Assembly: GCF_001955695.1 (NCBI RefSeq)
Contig: NZ_CP019236.1
Coordinates: forward strand, 5,208,001-5,272,000
Source: Rhodoferax koreense
GTDB lineage: Bacteria > Pseudomonadota > Gammaproteobacteria > Burkholderiales > Burkholderiaceae_C
Reading direction: 5' to 3'
DNA: 64,000 bases
Part shown: positions 1 to 9,390 of the stretch, piece by piece
Layout of the letters: each line of letters opens with the position of its first letter
How positions within the stretch are numbered: the stretch's first letter is position 1
Made by a program: the position numbers and the translations under genes
Notes under the pieces: model-generated
The model's database searches: none
The model's input: only the letters and a program-made list of their open reading frames with translations
What the model was told of the DNA's origin: nothing

Positions 1-819
1 ACCACCGCCTTCGCTGCGCGAGGTGACCTTGTCGATCTCGTCGATGAAGACGATGCCGTTCTGCTCGGCGTTAAAGATGGCGCGGGTCTTGATCTCTTCC
101 TCGTTGACGAGTTTGCCGGCCTCTTCCTCGATCAGCAGCTTCATGGCTTCGCTGATCTTGAGCTTGCGCGTCTTGCGCTTGGGCGCGCCGACCTGGCTGA
201 ACATGCCGCGCAACTGCTCGGTCATCTCCTCCATGCCCGGCGGGCCCATGATTTCGAGCTGTGTGCGCACGTCGGCCACGTCGATCTCGATTTCCTTGTC
301 GTCGAGCTGGTGCTCGCGCAGCTTCTTGCGGAACGACTGGCGCGCCGGACCTTCGATCTGCGGCGTGGCCGGATGATGCTCGTCGGTGCTTTCCACGGAC
401 CGCGCCGTCGGAATCAGGATGTCGAGGATGCGCTCCTCGGCCGCATCTTCCGCGCGCACACGCACCTTCTTCATCTCGGATTCGCGCGTCTGCTTCACGG
501 CGATGTCGGCCAGGTCGCGGATGATCGCATCCACGTCCTTGCCCACGTAGCCGACCTCGGTGAACTTGGTGGCTTCGACCTTGATGAACGGCGCGTCCGC
601 CAGCCGCGCCAGCCGCCGGGCGATCTCGGTCTTGCCCACGCCGGTGGGGCCGATCATCAGGATGTTCTTGGGTGTGATCTCGAAGCGCAGCTTCTCATCC
701 ACCTGCTGCCGCCGCCAGCGGTTGCGCAGGGCGATGGCCACGGCGCGCTTGGCGTCGCGCTGGCCGACGATGTGCCGGTCGAGTTCGGAGACGATTTCCT
801 GGGGGGTCATGGAGGACAT
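1..819 (-). CDS. hslU: HslU, ATPase subunit of the HslUV protease (3' part missing)
   Basis: AAA+ unfoldase that feeds substrates to HslV in the cytoplasm. The protein starts [20 protein letters not shown], typical of HslU. The Walker A stretch [16 protein letters not shown] is encoded near 611-657, followed by the conserved [20 protein letters not shown] segment. The Walker B stretch [11 protein letters not shown] lies at about 23-58. About 273 of the usual 440 or so residues are present; the gene runs off the left edge. The start at 819 matches the family N-terminus; 810 is an in-frame alternative. It follows hslV on the same strand after a spacer holding a dispersed repeat, so the usual tight hslVU spacing is relaxed. 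Confidence 0.95.
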   Translation of the reverse strand, partial: MSSMTPQEIVSELDRHIVGQRDAKRAVAIALRNRWRRQQVDEKLRFEITPKNILMIGPTGVGKTEIARRLARLADAPFIKVEATKFTEVGYVGKDVDAIIRDLADIAVKQTRESEMKKVRVRAEDAAEERILDILIPTARSVESTDEHHPATPQIEGPARQSFRKKLREHQLDDKEIEIDVADVRTQLEIMGPPGMEEMTEQLRGMFSQVGAPKRKTRKLKISEAMKLLIEEEAGKLVNEEEIKTRAIFNAEQNGIVFIDEIDKVTSRSEGGG

Positions 820-872
820 AGATCGTATTCAGTTCAAACACGCAAATAGACAATAGGGCTGTTCGGCTGTCC

Positions 873-966
873 CTTCCAGGGACACCGCGGAACTGGCTCT
901 GCCAGGCCGCTGGTGTCGCCCCCTGCAAGGGGGTGGGCGCGACACGCAGTGCGCAACCTGGGGGTG
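873..966 (-). repeat. Dispersed intergenic repeat, family A, in the hslV-hslU spacer
   Basis: A GC-rich element running 'GGGACACCGCGGAACTGGCT', a short hairpin, then 'GTGTCGCCCCCTGCAAGGGG' and ending in an AACCTGGGGGTG-like motif. A related copy in the opposite orientation lies at 9239-9333, and a third copy interrupted by other repeats lies at 1641-1808. It contains two small hairpins, CTGGC..GCCAG and CCCCCTGCAAGGGGG. It has no coding potential of its own. Confidence 0.75.
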
Positions 967-976
967 AGCCAGAGAC

Positions 977-1522
977 TCAAAGAGTCTCTATGACATGGTT
1001 CATGTTCGTGTAGATGCAGACTTCGCCCGCGATCTCCAGCGATTTCTTCACAATGTCGCGCGCCGAAAGATCCGAGTTCTCCAGCATCGCAATCGCGGCC
1101 GACTGGGCATACGCCCCACCGGAACCGATGGCCACGATGCCGCGCTCGGGCTCGAGCACGTCGCCGTTGCCGGTGATGATCAGCGAGGCCTGGCTGTCGG
1201 CCACGGCCAGCATGGCTTCAAGCCGGCGCAGCACGCGGTCGGTGCGCCAGTCCTTGGTGAGTTCGATGGCCGCGCGCACCAGATGCCCCTGGTGCTTCTC
1301 GAGCTTGCCCTCGAACCGCTCGAACAGCGTGAACGCATCGGCCGTGGCGCCCGCAAAACCGGCGAGCACCTTGTCGTGATAAAGCTTCCTGACCTTGCGC
1401 GCCGACCCCTTGATGACGATGGAGCCCAGCGTGACCTGCCCGTCGCCGCCGATGGCGACCTGCATGCCCTGCGGCGTCTGCCGCCGAACGCTGATGATGG
1501 TAGTACCGTGAAATTGTTCCAT
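977..1522 (-). CDS. hslV: HslV, peptidase subunit of the HslUV protease
   Basis: Threonine peptidase that forms the double-hexamer core of HslUV. The 181-residue product begins [14 protein letters not shown]. The catalytic Thr of the TTIISV motif would be exposed by removal of a short MEQFHG leader, where the E. coli form has only Met. The [27 protein letters not shown] and AIGSGGAYA segments are those of HslV. Length and order (upstream of hslU on the minus strand) are normal. Confidence 0.97.
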   Translation of the reverse strand: MEQFHGTTIISVRRQTPQGMQVAIGGDGQVTLGSIVIKGSARKVRKLYHDKVLAGFAGATADAFTLFERFEGKLEKHQGHLVRAAIELTKDWRTDRVLRRLEAMLAVADSQASLIITGNGDVLEPERGIVAIGSGGAYAQSAAIAMLENSDLSARDIVKKSLEIAGEVCIYTNMNHVIETL

Positions 1523-1640
1523 AAGGATTTATTTGAGGATGAGCAAAGCGGATTGCAAGCGCGCCCGCCGGGAAAAGCTGGCGCAGGCACTGCCGAAATG
1601 CAACCAGATGTGCCTCAGTGACGGCGCGCATTAACACCCA

Positions 1641-1808
1641 TTCCAGAGACACCGTAGAACCGGCCCTTCGACAAGCTCAGGAGAGCCGTCGCCGGGGCGC
1701 CAGGTGTCGCCCCCAGCAAGCCTGTCCTGAGCCTGTCGAAGGCGGGGGGCGCGACATGCGTTGTCGAGCCTTTGGCTCGACCCCGGGGAAGGGTGCAACC
1801 TGGGAGTG
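1641..1808. repeat. Family A repeat with family B repeats inserted in it
   Basis: The frame of a family A element (GAGACACCGTAGAACCGGC ... GGTGTCGCCCCC ... GGGCGCGACA ... TGCAACCTGGGAGTG) is interrupted twice by family B units. One is 'CCTTCGACAAGCTCAGGAG' near 1672; the other, in the opposite orientation, is 'CCTGAGCCTGTCGAAGG' near 1725-1742. Each insertion falls in the loop of a family A hairpin. It fills most of the 288-bp space between hslV and the STAS gene; nothing else is visible there. Confidence 0.7.
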
Positions 1809-1810
1809 TG

Positions 1811-3718
1811 CTAATTCTTCCGGGGAATCACCTTGGCATTTTCGTTGATGCCGATGACGTTGAAGAAGATCGCCACCAGGCGATGCAGCCCCCGGAACTC
1901 GACGCGACGGCCAGCGCCCTGCTGCGCCGCGGCCCAGTTCAGCACCGAGCCGGCGGCCGAGAAATCGATGCGGATCAGGTGATCGCAGGAGATCACCAGC
2001 AGACCGCCCTCGCGCACCGTGCCGTCGACCGACGCCAAGGCCTGGGTGGCATCCCCCACCACCAGGCCGGACAGGGTGCCCATGCCCACGGCGGCGGTGG
2101 CCTGCAGCGGGACCGGCTCGCTGTCGGTGCCGAAATGGGTGGATTTGAATTCGGAGTTGCCGGAGGACGACCCGGACTCAGCCTCGGGCGCGGAACCAGG
2201 CGCATGCGCATCGGGTGATCCGAGCCCATCGTAATCGTCGGCCTGCACCGCGGCGAAACTGCAGTGCACCGGCCGCCACGAAGGCGGCGATACCTCGTAG
2301 GTGATGCAGTATTCGAGCGCCACCAGATCGAATTCATCGGGCCGCTGCATGATGCGCAGCATCTCCAGCCGCAGCCGCCACCAGGCCTGGTTCACCGAGC
2401 GCTCACCCGAGCGGGTGGCCGCCTTGACGACCGCTTCCAGCCGATCGCCATCGGCAAAGAACAGTTGCAGGCCCTGCTCTGCCCAGTCGGCGAACAGCAG
2501 GGCCAATGCATCGAGCGCGGCCACGTCGATGGACAACAGGTTGGCCCAGTTCAGCCGCAGCGATTGTGGCGACCTGGACTGCACCATCGACTGCAAGCCC
2601 AGCACGGCACTGGCGCCCATCACGGCAGGGCTGCTCCAGTTGAAGCCGTGGCTGCGGCCAGCGGGAGTCGCCGCCTTCTGACCGGCATCGGCAACCGGTG
2701 GCTGGGAGCTGCCTGCCAGCGTCGGCATGGAAAACCAGGGTGGCGCGGAGCGGTTGAACCGCGTGGCGAAGTCGATGCCGACGGTATCGAAGCGGTCCTG
2801 CTGGCCGGTGGCACGGTACAGGTCGAAGAGCGTCATCCATGTCTCCGACGGGCCGATCTGCTCGGGCTCGGATTCGAGCACGGCCAGGATCGCCGCTTCG
2901 GCACCGGCGTCGTCGCCGTTGGCAAAGCGGATCGCCGCCTCCTCGAGCTCCGGTGCATGGACGAAATCGGGAACTTCGGCGGCCACGGGCGGCTGTGCGT
3001 CGTAATCGAGCTCGAGGTCGTCGTTCAGCGCCGCCAGCAGGTCGACGACCGGCTCGTGAACGGAGGCGGCGGGCGCCGGCCCCATGCGACTGTGTCCGTC
3101 CGTCAAGGGCGACACTTCGGTGGCCGCATAGGCAGCGCCGCTGGTGCTCAGCGTGTAGGAAGCGTCGTCGCGCAGGTGCGCAGGCAGGGAGGCCGGCACG
3201 GTGGCCGCATAGTGGCGCGCCGCGTGGTCCGCGTCATGGCTGTCGTCATCGCTGAACTTCAGCACATCCGGTTTCGTGTCCTTGATCAGGCCGGCGCGGG
3301 AAGACAGCGGCACCGGCTCGGAAGCGCCGACATCCTTCGACTTCCACCACTGCATCGACATCTGGGCTTCGATTTCGTCGATCTTCTTGAGCGTGCCGGC
3401 GCGGTCTTCGGACTTGGACGGCATGCTGCTCTGGAAGAACGACGGCCGGCCGAGGTCGTCGCCCCCCGAGCCCGGCGCGGCACCCGAGAGCGCGCCGCGC
3501 TGGCGCAGCTTGCGCAACTGGTCGAACTCGCGGCGCCGCACGAAGTCGTTGCGGCGCTTGCGCTCGATCATCTCCTTGAGCATCTGCTTGCTGTAGACGC
3601 TTTCCTTGTCGGCCTCGGGCTGGTCCAGGTCGGACCAGTTCATGGTCGGGTTGCGCACGAACTTGACGACCTTGGAGAGCAGTCCGGAAGGCTGTGGCGG
3701 CTGGTCGTCCTGGGCCAT
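1811..3718 (-). CDS. Large protein with C-terminal STAS-like domain
   Basis: A 635-residue cytoplasmic protein of unknown role, with no signal peptide or membrane helix. The first ~140 residues are charged and likely helical (QMLKEMIERKRRNDFVRRREF; TLKKIDEIEAQMSMQWWKS). A low-complexity linker follows, then a helical middle region. The last ~100 residues (ASVDGTVREGGLLVISCDHL ... VEFRGLHRLVAIFFNVIGI) look like a STAS fold of the anti-anti-sigma type. It lies between dksA and hslV on the same strand, an arrangement known in Burkholderiales, and is probably cotranscribed with dksA. Its function is not known. Confidence 0.75.
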   Translation of the reverse strand: MAQDDQPPQPSGLLSKVVKFVRNPTMNWSDLDQPEADKESVYSKQMLKEMIERKRRNDFVRRREFDQLRKLRQRGALSGAAPGSGGDDLGRPSFFQSSMPSKSEDRAGTLKKIDEIEAQMSMQWWKSKDVGASEPVPLSSRAGLIKDTKPDVLKFSDDDSHDADHAARHYAATVPASLPAHLRDDASYTLSTSGAAYAATEVSPLTDGHSRMGPAPAASVHEPVVDLLAALNDDLELDYDAQPPVAAEVPDFVHAPELEEAAIRFANGDDAGAEAAILAVLESEPEQIGPSETWMTLFDLYRATGQQDRFDTVGIDFATRFNRSAPPWFSMPTLAGSSQPPVADAGQKAATPAGRSHGFNWSSPAVMGASAVLGLQSMVQSRSPQSLRLNWANLLSIDVAALDALALLFADWAEQGLQLFFADGDRLEAVVKAATRSGERSVNQAWWRLRLEMLRIMQRPDEFDLVALEYCITYEVSPPSWRPVHCSFAAVQADDYDGLGSPDAHAPGSAPEAESGSSSGNSEFKSTHFGTDSEPVPLQATAAVGMGTLSGLVVGDATQALASVDGTVREGGLLVISCDHLIRIDFSAAGSVLNWAAAQQGAGRRVEFRGLHRLVAIFFNVIGINENAKVIPRKN

Positions 3719-3792
3719 GGTCGAAGTGATGTCAGGTCAGGTGGACAGCGGAGCGGAGATCGGCTTTCGCAACGGGTGCAATCGACACCTCT

Positions 3793-4857
3793 TCAGTCGC
3801 CGAACATCTTCTGTTTGAGTTCGCGGCGCTGCTGCGCCTCGAGCGACAGCGTGGCCGTGGGCCGGGCCAGCAGGCGGCCGACGCCGATGGGTTCGCCGGT
3901 CTCGTCGCAGTAGCCGTAGTCGCCCGCGTCGATGCGGTTGATGGATTGCTCGATCTTCTTCAGCAACTTGCGTTCGCGGTCACGCGTGCGCAATTCGAGC
4001 GCATGCTCTTCCTCGATGGTGGCGCGATCGGCCGGATCGGGCACGACCACCGTGTCTTCGCGCAGGTGCTCGGTGGTTTCACCGGCGTTGTTCAGCATGT
4101 CCTGCTTCAGCACCACCAGCTTGTGGCGGAAGAAGGCCATCTGCTTCTCGTTCATGTACTCGGAGTCGGGCATGGCCAAGACTTCGGCATCGGTCATCTT
4201 TTCGACCGGGGTGGTTTTCCAGTTGTTGGCCAACTTGGGGTCTTTTTTGGCAGCCATGTGTGGAGGCGGGACGATCATGGAGGAAGGCTTGTCTTGGGTG
4301 TAGCTGGCTTTCGCGGCGGTGGAAGCCACCACCTGGGCCATCGATGGTACGGTCAATTGCGCAAGCCGGGAAGAGGCGCGCGCGCTTTTTTGAGGCACGG
4401 CCGGGGGCGCCACCACGGCGGGCGCGACCGCCACCGGCGCTGGGCCCGGCGTCGCCTTCTTGGTGGCAGTCACGGTGGTTTCCGCCTGTTTGGCCGGCAC
4501 CGATGGGGCGGGCGATGTTTTGGTTTTGTTCACGGGCGTCTTCGAGGCAGGGGCTGCAGGGGTTGCAGTTGGTTTGGCGGTTTTGGCCGCGGACTTTGCC
4601 GCAGGAACTGCAGCCGGTTTATTCGAGGGTTTGGACGCGGTGACGGCGGCCTTCTTGGGGGCTGCTGCCTTGCTCGCGGCTTTGGGCGCTGGCTTGGCTG
4701 CCGCGCCGGCTGCGGCCAGGGGCTTGGCCGCCGCCGAAGCGGGCCGTTGCGGCTTGTCGCCCGATGAAGAGGATGAAGGAGACGACTTTCCATCGGCGCG
4801 AGCGCTGTCCGGTTTGCCGAAGCCCAGGCCCATCAATTGGAAAAACGTCGCAATCAT
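3793..4857 (-). CDS. dksA: DksA-type RNA polymerase secondary-channel regulator with long basic N-terminal extension
   Basis: The C-terminal ~150 residues are DksA, which acts with ppGpp at RNA polymerase to reprogram transcription. The coiled-coil tip DPADRA carries the key acidic pair (D274, D277). The zinc-finger region keeps only C317: the other three cysteine positions read T320, S338 and A341, so zinc binding by the classical finger is not possible. Residues 1 to ~200 are an Ala/Pro/Lys-rich, probably disordered extension absent from E. coli DksA (151 aa). The COG0523 gene lies 32 bp upstream and the STAS gene downstream, suggesting one operon. Confidence 0.9.
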   Translation of the reverse strand: MIATFFQLMGLGFGKPDSARADGKSSPSSSSSGDKPQRPASAAAKPLAAAGAAAKPAPKAASKAAAPKKAAVTASKPSNKPAAVPAAKSAAKTAKPTATPAAPASKTPVNKTKTSPAPSVPAKQAETTVTATKKATPGPAPVAVAPAVVAPPAVPQKSARASSRLAQLTVPSMAQVVASTAAKASYTQDKPSSMIVPPPHMAAKKDPKLANNWKTTPVEKMTDAEVLAMPDSEYMNEKQMAFFRHKLVVLKQDMLNNAGETTEHLREDTVVVPDPADRATIEEEHALELRTRDRERKLLKKIEQSINRIDAGDYGYCDETGEPIGVGRLLARPTATLSLEAQQRRELKQKMFGD

Positions 4858-4889
4858 TTAATCACCCGCCGAAAAGCAACAGATTAACC

Positions 4890-5954
4890 TCAAATCAGGC
4901 ACTGCTCCATGCCTTGCAAAAAGATGTCCTGCGGCAGGTCGATGCCGATGAACACCATTTTGCTGGTGCGCTTCTCGTCCGCGGCCCAGGCCGGGCCGAG
5001 GTCGCTGCCCATGAGCTGGTGCACGCCCTGGAAGATCACCTTGCGCTCGGTGCCACGCATGTTGAGCACACCTTTGTAACGCAACATGCGTGGGCCGTAA
5101 ATATTCACGATCGCGCCGAGGAAGTCTTCGAGCTTGGCCGGATCGAAGGCGCGGTCCGAGCGGAAGACGAAACTCTTCACGTCGTCGTCATGGTGATGGT
5201 GGTGCCCATGGCCGGCATGGTCGTGCGCATGCGAAGGATGGTCACAGTGTTCGCCATGTTCGTGGTCGTGCCCTTCATGGCCATGGTCATGGTCGTCTTC
5301 CTTGAGGAAGTCGGGGTCGATGTCGAGCTTGGCGTTCAGGTTGAAGCCGCGCAGGTCGAACACCTCGGACAACGCCACCTCGCCGAAATGCACCGTCTTC
5401 TGCGGCGCGCGGGGGTTCATGTGCTTGAGCCGGTGCATCAGCGCATCGACCTCGTCCTTGGCGACCAGGTCCGACTTGCTGATGAAGATCTGGTCGGCGA
5501 AACCGACCTGGCGGCGCGCTTCCTGCCGCTCGTTGAGCTGCGTGGCCGCGTGCTTGGCGTCGACCAGGGTCAGGATCGAGTCGAGCAGGTAGCTCTCGGC
5601 GATCTCGTCGTCCATGAAGAAGGTCTGCGCCACGGGGCCGGGATCGGCCAGGCCGGTGGTTTCGATCACCACGCGCTCGAAATCGAGCGTGCCCTTGCGT
5701 TTCTTGTCGGCCAGCAGGCTCAGGGTGGAGCGCAGGTCTTCGCGGATGGAGCAGCAGATGCAGCCGTTGTTGAGCTGGATGATCTGCTCGCCGGGCTCGG
5801 AGACCAGGATCTCGTTGTCGATGTTCTCTTCGCCGAATTCGTTTTCGACGACGGCGATCTTCTGCCCATGGGCTTCGGTCAACACCCGTTTGAGCAGCGT
5901 CGTCTTGCCCGAGCCCAGAAAGCCGGTGAGGATGGTTACAGGAATGAGGCTCAT
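4890..5954 (-). CDS. COG0523/CobW-type metal-handling GTPase, His-rich
   Basis: G3E-family GTPase, probably a zinc (or other metal) chaperone. The N-terminus MSLIPVTILTGFLGSGKTTLL carries the P-loop. The metal-binding CxCC motif is in NNGCICCSIREDL, and a histidine/aspartate-rich loop (EDDHDHGHEGHDHEHGEH and on to HGHHHHHDDD) separates the GTPase domain from the CobW C-terminal domain. The frame is open 29 codons further upstream, but M at 5954 starts the conserved domain. It is directly upstream of the cysteine-poor dksA. COG0523 genes are known to neighbour zinc-independent paralogues, including dksA2. No clear Zur box was found upstream. Confidence 0.9.
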   Translation of the reverse strand: MSLIPVTILTGFLGSGKTTLLKRVLTEAHGQKIAVVENEFGEENIDNEILVSEPGEQIIQLNNGCICCSIREDLRSTLSLLADKKRKGTLDFERVVIETTGLADPGPVAQTFFMDDEIAESYLLDSILTLVDAKHAATQLNERQEARRQVGFADQIFISKSDLVAKDEVDALMHRLKHMNPRAPQKTVHFGEVALSEVFDLRGFNLNAKLDIDPDFLKEDDHDHGHEGHDHEHGEHCDHPSHAHDHAGHGHHHHHDDDVKSFVFRSDRAFDPAKLEDFLGAIVNIYGPRMLRYKGVLNMRGTERKVIFQGVHQLMGSDLGPAWAADEKRTSKMVFIGIDLPQDIFLQGMEQCLI

Positions 5955-6113
5955 GGTTTCCTTCGCATAGTGCGCTACCAGGGCCTGGAGATGGATGCAG
6001 GCGCTGCCCGGCGGGAGGGCCGCAGACGCAGCGGCGGGCACCCATTGCAGACCAATGTGGACAAATTAACAGCCGGGAGTGTACCCACCTATTGGATCAG
6101 GGGTTTCCCCACA

Positions 6114-7316
<1,203 letters not shown>

Positions 7317-7360
7317 CTGGCGATTGTCGGGCCTGGCCGGCTTTTGCCATGGCCGCCGCT

Positions 7361-8398
7361 CTACTTCTTCTTCGCCCGTGGATGCGCCGCATCGTAGGCG
7401 CGCGCCAGATGCTGGAAGTCCAGCCGCGTATAGACCTGCGTGGTGCTGATGTTGGCGTGGCCCAGCAATTCCTGCACAGCCCGCAGGTCGCCGCTGGACT
7501 GCAGCACGTGGCTCGCGAACGAATGGCGCAGCATGTGTGGATGCACGGGCGTGGCCAGGCCCGACATCTGGCTGCGCCGCTGCAGCCGCTGCCATACCGA
7601 CTGCGCCGTGAGGCGTGTGCCGTAGCGGCCAAGGAACAACGCGGGCGACAGCGCCGCGCCGTCGATCTCGCCGCGCACCGCGAGCCACGCCCGCAGCGCC
7701 TCGGCCGCCTTGGCGCCGATCGGCACGCTGCGCCGCTTGCTGCCCTTGCCCAGCACATGGGCTTCGCCGGCATCGAGGTCGATCCAGCCGCGCGCCTGGG
7801 CGCCGGCCTGCACGTCGAGCCCCGTGAGTTCGCCCACGCGCAGGCCGCCGCCGTAGAGCAGTTCGACCATGGCCGCGTCGCGTGCTTCGAGCCAGGGGTC
7901 GTCGGCTTCGTTCTTGAAGTCGGCGAACTGCTGCGTGTCGTCCACGCCCAGGGCCTTGGGCAGCGGCTTGGCGGCCTTGGGCGCTCGCACATCCTGCACC
8001 GGGTTGCTGGCCACCAGGCCTTCACGGCCAAGCCAGTGGAACAGGCCGCGCCAGCCGGAGAGGATGAGCGCGATACCGCGCCCGCTGCGGCCCTGGCTGT
8101 GCATCTGCGCGACCCAGCGCCGGATGTGGCTGTGCTGGATCTGCGTGAGCGCCACGCCAGCCTTCGCGGCGGACTCGGCGAGCTTCTGCAGGTCGAGCGT
8201 GTACAGCGCGACGGTGCGCGCGGCGAGGCGCTTTTCGATTTCGACGTGGGCCAGGTAACGCGTGATGAGGGCCTGGTCGTCCTTCGACAGGCTCAGGATG
8301 GGCGGAGAAGGCCCTTCGACAGGCTCAGGGCGAACGGGGGGAAAACTCGAACCCACTCCGATTACCCCACCCCGTTCGTGCTGAGCCTGTCGAAGCAT
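7361..8398 (-). CDS. xerC: Tyrosine recombinase XerC
   Basis: Site-specific recombinase that resolves chromosome dimers with XerD. It has an N-terminal SAM-like core-binding domain (DQALITRYLAHVEIEKRL...) and a C-terminal catalytic domain with GGGLRVGELTGL (first Arg), HPHMLRHSFASHVL, LLGHANISTTQVYTRLDF and the active-site Tyr. The first ~40 residues (MLRQAQHERGG...VRPEPVEGPSPPILSLSKD) are encoded entirely by dispersed family B repeats. No ATG or GTG occurs after the repeat, so translation must begin inside it. The ATG at 8398 or the GTG at residue 15 (8356) are the options. It lies downstream of the DUF484 gene, as in other Burkholderiales. Confidence 0.9.
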   Translation of the reverse strand: MLRQAQHERGGVIGVGSSFPPVRPEPVEGPSPPILSLSKDDQALITRYLAHVEIEKRLAARTVALYTLDLQKLAESAAKAGVALTQIQHSHIRRWVAQMHSQGRSGRGIALILSGWRGLFHWLGREGLVASNPVQDVRAPKAAKPLPKALGVDDTQQFADFKNEADDPWLEARDAAMVELLYGGGLRVGELTGLDVQAGAQARGWIDLDAGEAHVLGKGSKRRSVPIGAKAAEALRAWLAVRGEIDGAALSPALFLGRYGTRLTAQSVWQRLQRRSQMSGLATPVHPHMLRHSFASHVLQSSGDLRAVQELLGHANISTTQVYTRLDFQHLARAYDAAHPRAKKK

Positions 8399-8502
8399 GT
8401 GTCCTCCCGCACCGGCGCTTCGGCAGGCTCAGCACGAACGGGGGTGGGAAAGGCACGCGGCACGGATCACCCCTTCCCGTTCGTGCTGAGCTTGTCGAAG
8501 CA
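8281..8502. repeat. Cluster of five family B repeats (inverted and direct)
   Basis: Units related to 'TTCGACAAGCTCAGCACGAA' occur near 8281-8297, 8312-8336, 8371-8397 (reverse), 8416-8443 and 8476-8502 (reverse). Neighbouring units in opposite orientation can form long hairpins. The block covers the spacer between the DUF484 gene and xerC and extends into the xerC reading frame, where it is translated as VRPEPVEG and LSLSKD. Confidence 0.85.
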
Positions 8503-8539
8503 TTTGGACCCGCGTGACGCGCGCATCGGCCATCGCGCC

Positions 8540-9226
8540 CTATGCCGAGCGCAGCCGCGACAGCGCGGCGCTCGCCAGTTCGGCGATGCGCTCCAGGAAG
8601 TCCGTCCCCATCGCCGACTCGAAGCGGTGCGCGTCGGGCGACGCCAGCACCAGCATGCCGAAGGCCGGGCCGGTGCTGTTGAGCACGCCGGGGCGCAGCG
8701 GCATCAGGGCGATCGACATGGCCGCGGCCGGGTCGGGCAGCCAGGACACGGCCTCGAAGCCCGAGTTCACGCCGCAGAACGGCGCGGTCAACGACGAGGC
8801 GAAGGTCTTCGCGTCTTCGCTCACGCCCTGCGCATAGGCGGCGCCCATGTAGGCCTCGGCCACGCCCCAGACCTTGATGGCCACCTGCGGCACGCCGAAC
8901 TGGCTCTGGATCTCGCTGGCGATGCGCTCGGGCAGTTCGCTGGCCACGCGCGTGGTGAGCAGGTTGCGGGCCCAGCGCTGGAGCTTGTCGGCGATCAGCA
9001 CGTTTTCGTTGCCGTTGCGCACCATGTCCATGATGCGGTGCTCCAGGCCCTTGATCTTCTCGCGCAGCATCTCGGCCTGGCGTTCCTGCAGGCTCACGGC
9101 GCGGTTGCCGTGCGGGCTGGTCATCTGCACGGCGGCCAGCACTTCGGAATGGCGCTCGAAGAATTCGGGGGTGTTGATCAGGAAGTTGGCGATGTCGTCT
9201 TCGGTGATCGGGTTGGTTTGGTTCAT
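8540..9226 (-). CDS. DUF484 family protein
   Basis: A 228-residue member of DUF484, a GAF-like family of unknown function. The start MNQTNPITEDDIANFLINTP is the conserved family N-terminus (position 9226), although the frame stays open further upstream through repeat sequence. It has an N-terminal helical segment with NPEFFERHSEVL-like character, a coiled coil (SLQERQAEMLREKIKGLEHR) and a GAF-like C-terminal half (ALMPLRPGVLNSTGPAFGMLVLASPD). It lies between dapF and xerC on the same strand, the widespread arrangement in proteobacteria. Confidence 0.9.
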   Translation of the reverse strand: MNQTNPITEDDIANFLINTPEFFERHSEVLAAVQMTSPHGNRAVSLQERQAEMLREKIKGLEHRIMDMVRNGNENVLIADKLQRWARNLLTTRVASELPERIASEIQSQFGVPQVAIKVWGVAEAYMGAAYAQGVSEDAKTFASSLTAPFCGVNSGFEAVSWLPDPAAAMSIALMPLRPGVLNSTGPAFGMLVLASPDAHRFESAMGTDFLERIAELASAALSRLRSA

Positions 9227-9238
9227 AAGTTTTTGGAA

Positions 9239-9333
9239 CACCCCCAAGTCGCTCACTTCGTGCAGCTCCTCCCCCCTTGCAGGGGGCGATACCAGCGGCC
9301 CGGCAAAGCCGGTTCCGCGGTATCTCTCGAAGG
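9239..9333 (+). repeat. Dispersed intergenic repeat, family A, in the dapF-DUF484 spacer
   Basis: Opposite-orientation copy of the element at 873-966. It contains CCCCCCTTGCAGGGGGCGAT, GGCCCGGCAAAGCCGG and GGTTCCGCGGTATCTC. It fills most of the 164-bp gap between dapF and the DUF484 gene. Confidence 0.75.
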
Positions 9334-9390
9334 AGCGTCCAAAGCTGACGATGGGCGGGTTTTGTTGAAGTGAGGATTGGTTTAGGAACT

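Noticed and set aside
5955..6113. Zur box or zinc riboswitch upstream of the COG0523 gene
   Set aside because: No convincing palindromic Zur site or structured leader could be found in this 159-bp gap.
8281..8502. Regularly spaced repeats as a CRISPR array
   Set aside because: Units alternate in orientation, spacers differ widely in length, no cas genes are near, and the same units occur at other loci.
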